A stretch of 64,000 bases of DNA from Bdellovibrio bacteriovorus W (GTDB taxonomy: Bacteria > Bdellovibrionota > Bdellovibrionia > Bdellovibrionales > Bdellovibrionaceae): NCBI GenBank assembly GCA_000525675.1, contig CP002190.1, forward strand, positions 1,674,001 through 1,738,000, written 5' to 3'. The first letter of the stretch is position 1. Every line of letters begins with the position of its first letter. Shown here in pieces: positions 45,401-52,829 of the stretch. A program made the position numbers and the translations under genes. The notes beneath the pieces are model-generated. The model was not told the origin of the DNA and ran no database searches. It saw nothing but the letters and a program-made list of their open reading frames with translations.

Positions 45401-46762
45401 TTATGACCCCTGGTCCTTAAACATCATTTTGCGCACGGCTTTTCGGCGATACTTAAAGATCTTTTCAATATCCTTACCGACCTTATAGCCCCCTGCAATT
45501 CGACCTAAAAAGCCCATCGGTAGTTTGTATTCAACTCGATCACTCATCAAAGTGCCTGAACCCAACTCCTCAAAACTATGCCGATGGACCCATTTCTTGT
45601 AAGGGCCCACCACCTGACTATCCGTAAACTTAAATGGGGGTTGCCAGTCCTGAATCAGTGTTCGCCACTTCATAGGCACCCCGTAAAGTTTCAAACGATA
45701 GTCAATCAAGCTCCCTTCTTGCAATTCTTTGTCAGAACTCGCCAAAATGTGAAAGCCTAAAAAATCGGGTGTGATCTTTTCTAAATTTTCTGGATTTTGA
45801 AAAAAATGAAAGACTTCATTTCTTGGAAGGGGCAAGTATTGCTCCTGAGTATAGAGCTCGCCACCACCTTTAAAAACTTCGCAGAGATCTTTCAAAGCAT
45901 CGTCTAAAAAAGAATATTTAAATTCAAAACCTAACTTCTCTGCTTTTTCTGCGGAACCACGAGTCGACCCTACAATCACTGAGCCCATTTCTCCGAAAAG
46001 AACTTTAAGAGCTACCAGTGGAACTGGAGGTCCCTGCGTAACCTCCAAAGAGTGCACCAAAGATTTCGTAAAAACTTTATTTGTCACAGGATGAGGTGCA
46101 CACCCATTAAGGGGGCCATTGACGTTTTCATTTTCTATAGCAAAAACAAACATCGAAACAATGTCTTCAAGATGAATCCAGCTCATCCAATTCTGTCCTC
46201 TGCCTAGTACTCCCCCCAGTCCGTTGCGAAACGCTGGCAACATCATTTTGAGGGCACCTGAGTAAGAGAGCACAATCCCCGTGCGCACAAAAACGTGCCT
46301 CCCGGCTGCTTTTGCCGATTCGGCTTCCCAATCGACGCAGACTTTAGCAAGGAAATCATGGCCCGCCTCTAAATCCTCGGTCAAAATGCGATCCCCACCT
46401 TCCCCATAAAAACCCATGGCAGATCCCGCAACAAAGACCTTCAAATCCTCTGGAAGAGATTGCACTAGATTTCTAGTAGCATCGACCCTTGATTTATAAA
46501 TTTCATTTTTTCTTTTTTCATTCCATCGGCCCATCACCGAGGCGCCAATAAGATTCACAACCCCTTCAATACCTTTGAGTTCTTCTTTAGAAATAGATCC
46601 CTTGGACAGGTCCGCTTCAATCACCTGACAAGGAAAAGGAAGTTTTTTCTTTGCCGAGTCTTTATCTCTGGAGATGACAAATAGCTCATGGCCTTTGCGT
46701 GCCAGAACTTTTCCAATTTCGCGTCCCAAGGTCCCTGTAGCACCAGTGATTAGAATCTTCAT
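45401..46762 (-). CDS. TIGR01777-family oxidoreductase fused to an SRPBCC domain
   Basis: This is a two-domain protein of 453 residues. Residues 1-295 are an NAD(P)-binding epimerase-like domain (ITGATGTLGREIG, then WMSWIHLEDI) of the TIGR01777/YfcH group, including a DUF1731-type end. Residues about 305-450 are an SRPBCC (START-like) domain, here with LPLPRNEVFHFFQNPENLEKITPDFLGF. Such fusions exist in bacteria and their substrate is unknown. It lies just downstream of photolyase on the same strand (12-base gap), an association I recall in other bacteria. The AGGAG binding site before its ATG lies between AAAAAT and TTTTT runs. Confidence 0.85.
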   Translation of the reverse strand: MKILITGATGTLGREIGKVLARKGHELFVISRDKDSAKKKLPFPCQVIEADLSKGSISKEELKGIEGVVNLIGASVMGRWNEKRKNEIYKSRVDATRNLVQSLPEDLKVFVAGSAMGFYGEGGDRILTEDLEAGHDFLAKVCVDWEAESAKAAGRHVFVRTGIVLSYSGALKMMLPAFRNGLGGVLGRGQNWMSWIHLEDIVSMFVFAIENENVNGPLNGCAPHPVTNKVFTKSLVHSLEVTQGPPVPLVALKVLFGEMGSVIVGSTRGSAEKAEKLGFEFKYSFLDDALKDLCEVFKGGGELYTQEQYLPLPRNEVFHFFQNPENLEKITPDFLGFHILASSDKELQEGSLIDYRLKLYGVPMKWRTLIQDWQPPFKFTDSQVVGPYKKWVHRHSFEELGSGTLMSDRVEYKLPMGFLGRIAGGYKVGKDIEKIFKYRRKAVRKMMFKDQGS

Positions 46763-46774
46763 AAAAACTAGCTC

Positions 46775-48082
46775 CTATTTTTGTAAAGCGATGGCATAAG
46801 CTCGTAAACAACGATGACGGGCTTCCGCGTGATCCACAATGGGTTTAGCGTAACTGTTTGTTCCAAACTCGGGTATCCATTTTTTTATATAGATATTTTC
46901 AGGATCAAACTTTTCAGCTTGGGCCACGGGATTAAAAACTCTAAAATAAGGAGCCGCATCGACCCCACAACCTGCTACCCACTGCCAATTGCCATTGTTA
47001 GATGACAAGTCATAATCCAAGAGCTTTTCCGCAAAGTATTTTTCACCTTCGCGCCAATCAATCAGTAAATGCTTACATAGAAAGCTAGCTGTCACCATAC
47101 GCACTCGATTGTGCATATAGCCCGTGGCATTCAATTCCCGCATTCCGGCATCGACTAGTGGATAACCCGTTTGTCCTTCTTGCCACGCTTTTAAATCATG
47201 CTTTGAATCGCGCCACCGAATTTGATCATACTCTGGCTTAAAGCAGGACTTTTCGACATAGGGAAAGTGAAAGAGGATCTGCGCAAAGAAATCGCGCCAG
47301 ATCAATTCACTCAGCCAAACATCAGAATACCGCAAACCCAAAATAGCCAGCTCGCGCACACTCACTGTTCCAAATCGCAAGTGAAGTCCCAAGTGACTTG
47401 TTCCATTTTCAAGTGCCGGAAAATCACGATCCTTTTGATAGTTAAGCAACGTGTTTTTATTGATAGATTTTTTGGGAAATACAAACCCTGTATCGAGAAA
47501 TCCAAGATCTCTCAATGTCGGAAGGGCAGAGCTAACTTGGGTACGCACTAATCCCTTTAAGTATTTTAACGTAGGATAGGATTTAGTATAAAACGGGTCT
47601 TTAAGCCTCTGCAAAACTTTATTCTTATAAGCGGTAAATACGACATAAGGTTTTCCATCATCTTTTACGACTTCATTTTCTTCAAAAAGAACATGATCTT
47701 TAAATGCTTTAAAGAGTATACTCTTTTTTTCTAAAATAGATGACACCTTCTGATCTCGCAACTTAGCAGCAGGTTCGTAGTCATTATTGGCATAAACCGC
47801 ACTAGCTCCAATCTCTTCCGCTAGCTGAGGAACCTCAAGCGTGGGGTCTCCAATCAAAACCCGCAATTCACCGCCTGCATTTTCAATGTCCTGTTTCAAT
47901 GACTTTACAGTTTGAAAAATAAAATCCACCCGACGATCTCCGGGAGGAAGGTTTTTGAGTATCGTCGAGTCAAAGACGAAACAACACAGTACGGGAGAGC
48001 CTGAGCGCAAAGCATGGTACAGCCCTGCATTATCGCGAATTCTTAAATCTCGTCGGAACCAGAACAGAATGGGTTTTGCCAT
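46775..48082 (-). CDS. phrB: Deoxyribodipyrimidine photolyase
   Basis: Class I CPD photolyase of 435 residues using FAD to repair UV pyrimidine dimers. The antenna domain begins LFWFRRDLRIRDN. The FAD-binding region includes GQTGYPLVDAGMREL, MHNRVRMVTASFL and NNGNWQWVAGCGVDAAPYFRVFNP, all diagnostic. It lies at the head of a two-gene operon with the TIGR01777-SRPBCC fusion and is divergent from the ABC1 kinase gene. Cryptochrome function is an alternative, but repair is more likely in this context. Confidence 0.93.
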   Translation of the reverse strand: MAKPILFWFRRDLRIRDNAGLYHALRSGSPVLCCFVFDSTILKNLPPGDRRVDFIFQTVKSLKQDIENAGGELRVLIGDPTLEVPQLAEEIGASAVYANNDYEPAAKLRDQKVSSILEKKSILFKAFKDHVLFEENEVVKDDGKPYVVFTAYKNKVLQRLKDPFYTKSYPTLKYLKGLVRTQVSSALPTLRDLGFLDTGFVFPKKSINKNTLLNYQKDRDFPALENGTSHLGLHLRFGTVSVRELAILGLRYSDVWLSELIWRDFFAQILFHFPYVEKSCFKPEYDQIRWRDSKHDLKAWQEGQTGYPLVDAGMRELNATGYMHNRVRMVTASFLCKHLLIDWREGEKYFAEKLLDYDLSSNNGNWQWVAGCGVDAAPYFRVFNPVAQAEKFDPENIYIKKWIPEFGTNSYAKPIVDHAEARHRCLRAYAIALQK

Positions 48083-48126
48083 AATAAACCTGTCATAAAA
48101 TGAACGATTAAGGTAATTTATCTCTA

Positions 48127-49524
48127 ATGAATGACAATGGCAATGCGAACAAATCTCCGAAGACTTTAAAAAAACTACGATCCTCCGTTTTTTCTCGAGG
48201 TATGAGCCTTGCTAAAGTCACGTTGCATACGGGAATTTCTGTAGCCCAACATGGGATTACTAATATTTTTAACGATGAGAACCTCAAGAATAAAAACTGG
48301 CAGGCCCTCCTCAAGTCACAAGCAGCCCTTTTAACCAATGAACTCGGCGAACTCAAAGGTAGCCTCATGAAGGCGGGTCAAATGCTTTCGATGTACGGGG
48401 AGCACTTTCTTCCTCCTGAGGCCAATCAATTCCTCAAGGCCCTGCAGTCCGACTCTCCACCCTTAGCATGGGAGGCTATCGAGCCACTTTTAAAGGTCCG
48501 TTTAGGAGAACGTCTGAGTCTCCTGGAGATTGAGACAACGCCCATTGCTTCGGCCTCCATGGGGCAAGTTCATCGCGCAAGAATTCTCTCTACCGGAGAA
48601 TTCATTGCCCTTAAAGTTCAATATCCTGACGTGGATAAGGCCATTGATAGTGACCTAAAAACGTTAAAGACTCTTCTGACGAGCTTAAAACTTTTACCTC
48701 AAAATTTTGATCTCTCCCCACTGCTTGAAGAAATCAAAATGATGCTCCTTCAGGAGGTCGACTATCTCACGGAAGCAAAACTCACCGATGAATTTTACGA
48801 GCTCCTGAAGGTGGATTCGCGCTTTGTAGTTCCCAAAGTCTTTCACGAATTCTCTGGACCTCAAATTCTTGCTACAAGTTTTGAAGAGGGTTTCCGCGTC
48901 GATTCGGCTGAAATTCAAAATCTTTCCTCAGAGAAGCGTAACGAAATCGCACTTAGCTTCTTGGATTTATATTTTAAAGAGGTCTTTCAGTGGGGTTTTG
49001 TGCAAACAGATCCTCATGCAGGAAATTATCGCATTCGCTTAAATCAAGATAACTCACAGTTAATTCTTTTCGACTTTGGAGCCTCTCGTCGCTATCCAAA
49101 GAGTTTTTTGATTCCTTATCGCCAGATGATCAAGGCTAGCCTAGAAGACAATACGGAAAGTTTTAGAAAAGCGGCTATTGAAATAGGTTTCCTGCAAACC
49201 TCAGACAGTCCAGAACTAGAAAAGCTTTTCATCGATTTCTGTTTTGAAAGTATTGAGCCTTTTCTATCTCCGTACGATCCCAGAAATATAGATGGAAGAG
49301 TTCAAAGTGATGGCACCTATGACTGGAAGAACACGGACCTCCCAGAAAGGCTTTCTAAAAAAGTTTTTGAAATTATTAGAAAATTTTCTTGGAGAACTCC
49401 TCCAAAAGAAATAGTATTTTTGGATAGAAAGACTGGAGGCGTGTTCATTTTCCTTTCACTATTGAGAGCGAAAATTAACGGACGTGCTTTATTGCTAAAA
49501 TATTTAGAGAACGAAGAGTCGTAA
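48127..49524 (+). CDS. ABC1/AarF/UbiB-family atypical kinase
   Basis: This is an atypical protein-kinase-like protein of 465 residues. Family members support quinone biosynthesis and lipid handling with weak ATPase activity. The KxGQ motif is MKAGQ (about residue 82), the Ala-rich loop is SASMGQVHRA, the ion-pair lysine is in ALKVQYP, the catalytic loop is QTDPHAGNY and the metal-binding motif is FDFGAS. The C-terminus has no clear membrane helices, unlike E. coli UbiB. It overlaps the TlpA-like gene start by one base (TAATG), so the two are coupled. Confidence 0.9.
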   Translation: MNDNGNANKSPKTLKKLRSSVFSRGMSLAKVTLHTGISVAQHGITNIFNDENLKNKNWQALLKSQAALLTNELGELKGSLMKAGQMLSMYGEHFLPPEANQFLKALQSDSPPLAWEAIEPLLKVRLGERLSLLEIETTPIASASMGQVHRARILSTGEFIALKVQYPDVDKAIDSDLKTLKTLLTSLKLLPQNFDLSPLLEEIKMMLLQEVDYLTEAKLTDEFYELLKVDSRFVVPKVFHEFSGPQILATSFEEGFRVDSAEIQNLSSEKRNEIALSFLDLYFKEVFQWGFVQTDPHAGNYRIRLNQDNSQLILFDFGASRRYPKSFLIPYRQMIKASLEDNTESFRKAAIEIGFLQTSDSPELEKLFIDFCFESIEPFLSPYDPRNIDGRVQSDGTYDWKNTDLPERLSKKVFEIIRKFSWRTPPKEIVFLDRKTGGVFIFLSLLRAKINGRALLLKYLENEES

Positions 49525-50039
49525 TGCTAAAAAAAATTACTCTTTCCATTATCATCTGCATCCTTCCTGCTGTTGTCTCCTTTGCCTTGAGTGAGAAAAA
49601 CCCACCAAATGCAGCAGGCTATTTCCAGCTCCCGACGAGTCATCTGCAAGGTCCGAAACTAAAGGATGAGAATCTAAAAAACAAAGTCGTTCTTTTGGAT
49701 TTCTGGGCTTCTTGGTGTGGCCCCTGTAAAGAGGCTCTGCCATTCTATGAAGCTCTTTACAAAAAGTATAAAGACCAAGGACTCGAAGTGATCGGCGTGA
49801 ATGCACAGGATACACCCAAGGAGCGCGCGGACTTTCTTAGTAAAACGGCACTTTCATTCCCCATCTTCGAAGACAGCTCTAAAAACAGTCTTGTTAATAA
49901 ATTAGACCTTGTGGCGCTTCCAACTCTTTTCGTCTATGACCGCTCAGGAAAAGTTATTCTTAGCTACAGAGGTTTTGACGAAAAGAAAATGGCTGAGTTG
50001 GAAGAAAAAGTCAAAGAAGCTCTTGCGCAGAAATTATAG
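49524..50039 (+). CDS. TlpA/ResA-like thioredoxin-fold protein
   Basis: This 171-residue thiol-disulfide oxidoreductase has an N-terminal signal or anchor (residues 5-21) and a thioredoxin-like domain with active site ASWCGPCKE (about residues 63-71). The cis-Pro loop VALPTLFVYD follows. The AhpC/TSA-like spacing (LKDENLKNKVVLLDFW) matches TlpA/ResA, periplasmic reductants for cytochrome c maturation or other disulfides. Cotranscribed with the ABC1 kinase. A strong terminator follows. Confidence 0.9.
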   Translation: MLKKITLSIIICILPAVVSFALSEKNPPNAAGYFQLPTSHLQGPKLKDENLKNKVVLLDFWASWCGPCKEALPFYEALYKKYKDQGLEVIGVNAQDTPKERADFLSKTALSFPIFEDSSKNSLVNKLDLVALPTLFVYDRSGKVILSYRGFDEKKMAELEEKVKEALAQKL

Positions 50040-50064
50040 ATTTGAAATTTCACGATCTTTAAAT

Positions 50065-50099
50065 AAAAAAAGAACACCTACTCAGGTGTTCTTTTTTTT
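50065..50099. terminator. Bidirectional terminator
   Basis: AAGAACACCT and AGGTGTTCTT form a 10-bp stem with a four-base loop, extended by A and T runs on both sides. It sits between the convergent TlpA-like and EF-hand protein genes. Confidence 0.92.
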
Positions 50100-50119
50100 A
50101 TTCCTTCAAAGCTTTCTTT

Positions 50120-51361
50120 CTACCGAGAGTTTTGCGAAAGCTTCAACTCTGCCGGTGACAACCAAATATCAATGATATCACCCTGCTTTGTTTTTCCGTC
50201 CTTTTTATACCAGAACTTCGCTCTTTCGCGAGCTTCCGCGTATTTCCCAATCGGCGTTATGATGCCTTTTTCATAGTTCAAAGAAATCTTGGTGATCATT
50301 TTCGAAAGTTTCACCATTTCACTCTTTTGAGAAATACCATCGCCATTTTTATCTTGCCATAATACGAGTTTATGGAAGTCCTTATCTTTTTCATCAATGA
50401 CGCCATCTTTATTCGAATCAAATTCTCGAAGGGCTTCAAAACCATTCACGTGGGTCATACTATCGCCAAAGAGCTCGTCTTTTCTTTCAATCAGTTTGTT
50501 TCCGTCGCGATCAATCGCCACAAACCACCCTGGAGAGTTAGCCTCTGGCCACATCGTTTTGCCCATTGGAAAAAGTGGGAAATCACTAGAGTTCGTAAAC
50601 TGCGGGCGCTCGTCATCGAAGAACACCATCAGTGGCGACCAATAACCGCCGCAGAAACCTGTTTGTCCAGGGAAGGATACGTTTACTTCCACTGAGGACT
50701 TGTCAGAAGCTACGGAGATTCCGCCGAAAGAGGCTGAGAGCAAACCCGGCTTGCCCATAAAGTCGCCGCACCCCTTGGTCGGAATGTTTGACGAGTAACC
50801 ATAAGCTCCATAAATTGGCGTCTGATCACATTCCGTAATAATTTGCTCAAAAGAATAAGATTTTAAATATATATCGCCCTTGGCGACATTGATATTCCCT
50901 TGATTATCAATCGTAACCCCTGTTGGGATTTTGGTATTCATAATCACAGCATTCCCATAAATTCCTGCATCTCCACCATCTGGAATTGAGTACTTACTAG
51001 ATTGCATTGGAGACACTTGTCCTCCGACCATCCCTTGTGCCATCACAAGCATAGATGGATACTCAACCCACATATCGAAAGGCTTACCATCAATCACAAA
51101 GCCGAGATTGGCGCGAATAACAGCATTAGGAGCTACAGGATTTCCAACTCCACGCAAATTTGTTCCAAAGCAGGAATTATTAATTTTAATCTGTGTGGAT
51201 TCTTTCCCTGATCGCGTGACAAGACCCGACGCAGGCGCTGCGATTACTGATTCCCCCGAACTAGTAGAGTTCACTGCCATCGGGAAAGACTTGTTTGCAG
51301 AAGCTGTCGTAGCCCAGACAAAAGGCGCTAAAAACACAATCAAACCATTTAGTTTAAACAT
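50120..51361 (-). CDS. Secreted EF-hand calcium-binding protein in a pilin-like operon
   Basis: This 413-residue exported protein starts with a signal peptide (MFKLN core, ATTASA). Near residues 314-345 are two EF-hand loops, DSNKDGVIDEKD and DKNGDGISQKSE, with the D-x-N/D-x-D-G pattern intact in both. The rest is beta-rich with several cysteines. I start it at ATG 51361, preceded by GGGGG; an upstream start would give a leader that is not a signal peptide. It is last of four genes whose first three are prepilin-like. In type IV pilus systems the calcium-binding PilY1 accompanies the minor pilins; this may be a functional analogue, but I see no PilY1 homology. Confidence 0.7.
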   Translation of the reverse strand: MFKLNGLIVFLAPFVWATTASANKSFPMAVNSTSSGESVIAAPASGLVTRSGKESTQIKINNSCFGTNLRGVGNPVAPNAVIRANLGFVIDGKPFDMWVEYPSMLVMAQGMVGGQVSPMQSSKYSIPDGGDAGIYGNAVIMNTKIPTGVTIDNQGNINVAKGDIYLKSYSFEQIITECDQTPIYGAYGYSSNIPTKGCGDFMGKPGLLSASFGGISVASDKSSVEVNVSFPGQTGFCGGYWSPLMVFFDDERPQFTNSSDFPLFPMGKTMWPEANSPGWFVAIDRDGNKLIERKDELFGDSMTHVNGFEALREFDSNKDGVIDEKDKDFHKLVLWQDKNGDGISQKSEMVKLSKMITKISLNYEKGIITPIGKYAEARERAKFWYKKDGKTKQGDIIDIWLSPAELKLSQNSR

Positions 51362-51401
51362 ATTTGCCCCCAAGAAAATTATATGCCCTAACCCCAAAAA
51401 A

Positions 51402-52385
51402 TTAACGAGTAATCTTATTAATCTTAAAATGAATCATCTTTTTAAAAACACTTTCTCGTTTGAAGACAACCTCATCAATGGAGTCTACTAAGAGCATAGG
51501 TTCACTCCATTTTCCATTGTCATAATTCGATTTAAACAGCCTTGCAGGTGTCACCCCTTGAAGACGCTCATCCGCATAGGGCTCGATAAAATAGCGCACC
51601 AAACGAACTGCTCTGAGGCGGACGATCGGCTGTCCTCCGCCAATGGAGGGCGCTGTTCGCAAAAAAATATCCGGAGTTGTTATATCTGCATTTGTTTCAG
51701 GATGACGTGTGTTGAAGATATTAACTGACGAAGCTAGAGAGGAGAGCGTTTGCCCTTGCACAGTTCCAATATATATTGGCGAACGAGGAATAACTCTTAG
51801 ATCCACAACCCCTTCGTTATTCGTAGGCCGTAAACGCGCTGGTGTGTCCAACATTAAAAGACGTCCATTCACCCAGAATCCAGGTCTTTGGTTGCCGACC
51901 CAATTGTTCCTGTTCAAAGAGTCGTATTGCAAAACAGCACTTACGTTGTAATTCGCCGGAGCTGCACCAACATGGTAAGCCGCCACCGGATCATAGACCA
52001 TTAAATTTCCAACGACATTATCGTTCACGAGTGCATAGAACTCTTTCTTTCCCCTTAAAGATAAAACTATTTCACGAGTTTCGCGAGATTTTAAAATGTT
52101 TGAAGGAACATCCGGGTAGTAGTCATAAAAACCTCCACCATCTTTCCCATCATCTAAAAGAGTTATATTATTATAGCTTGGCTCGATTCCGTTTAAATCC
52201 ATGAAGATAATTCTCTCCGCAAGATTCGTATCAATGGAGTCGTCGAGCTTCCTTGTCATTTCAATTTGCTGTTTAGAAACGAGCAACTGAGTTGTCACTA
52301 CCATAAGCGTAAGCATCGCCATCAGACCTACGCCGATGACAACTTCAACTGCTGTAAAACCAAGGTTACTTCTTAAGTTTCTCAT
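51402..52385 (-). CDS. Prepilin-like protein (PilW/GspJ-type), type IV pilin signal
   Basis: This 327-residue protein has a type IV prepilin signal: a short basic leader MRNLRSNLG, then FTAVEVVIG with Glu at mature position 5 (cleavage after Gly9), followed by a hydrophobic helix. The long C-terminal globular part is beta-rich and unassigned. Length and gene position fit a PilW- or GspJ-like minor pilin. Its ATG overlaps the TGA of the upstream prepilin gene (ATGA), so translation is coupled. Confidence 0.85.
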   Translation of the reverse strand: MRNLRSNLGFTAVEVVIGVGLMAMLTLMVVTTQLLVSKQQIEMTRKLDDSIDTNLAERIIFMDLNGIEPSYNNITLLDDGKDGGGFYDYYPDVPSNILKSRETREIVLSLRGKKEFYALVNDNVVGNLMVYDPVAAYHVGAAPANYNVSAVLQYDSLNRNNWVGNQRPGFWVNGRLLMLDTPARLRPTNNEGVVDLRVIPRSPIYIGTVQGQTLSSLASSVNIFNTRHPETNADITTPDIFLRTAPSIGGGQPIVRLRAVRLVRYFIEPYADERLQGVTPARLFKSNYDNGKWSEPMLLVDSIDEVVFKRESVFKKMIHFKINKITR

Positions 52386-52828
52386 TTTGCACTCATGACA
52401 AAGCTATATTCACGAAAAGGTTCTCCCCTTTCGGCCCAAGTCTTATGGGTGATTCTTAAAGTTAATTTATACAAGCCACGATATTGTTCATAAGGCCTAA
52501 TCACATAACCATAAAATCCTGGACATTGAGGACACTCTTTACGCGTTGTGATCAAGCCATCATCCCAAGCCATCGGCAAAGTCTCTATATCAAGAGCTAA
52601 AGAATCATCCCCTTTAAAATCGAAGTCGATTTGATAATTTTCAACGCCGGCTTTGATATTCTCTGCAATTTCATTTATTTGCTTTTCTGAAGCAGACTTA
52701 ACAACAGAACCTTTGGTGGTATTTCGTAGTGACACAAGACCACCTACAAAGGCCAACCCTACAATCGAGATCAACGCAAATCCGATAATCGCTTCAATGA
52801 TTGTCTGACCTCTATTATTCATCTTCAT
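52382..52828 (-). CDS. Prepilin-like protein (PilV/GspI-type)
   Basis: This short minor-pilin-like protein of 148 residues has cleavage after Gly7 (NNRG), then QTIIEAIIGFALI with Glu at mature position 5, and a hydrophobic helix. Its C-terminal domain has a CPQC pair (ECPQCPG) that could form a disulfide. I start it at ATG 52828, which lies one base after the stop of the upstream gene and has GGGAGGG at a good distance. Size and order resemble PilV/GspI minor pilins. Confidence 0.85.
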   Translation of the reverse strand: MKMNNRGQTIIEAIIGFALISIVGLAFVGGLVSLRNTTKGSVVKSASEKQINEIAENIKAGVENYQIDFDFKGDDSLALDIETLPMAWDDGLITTRKECPQCPGFYGYVIRPYEQYRGLYKLTLRITHKTWAERGEPFREYSFVMSAK

Positions 52829-52829
52829 C

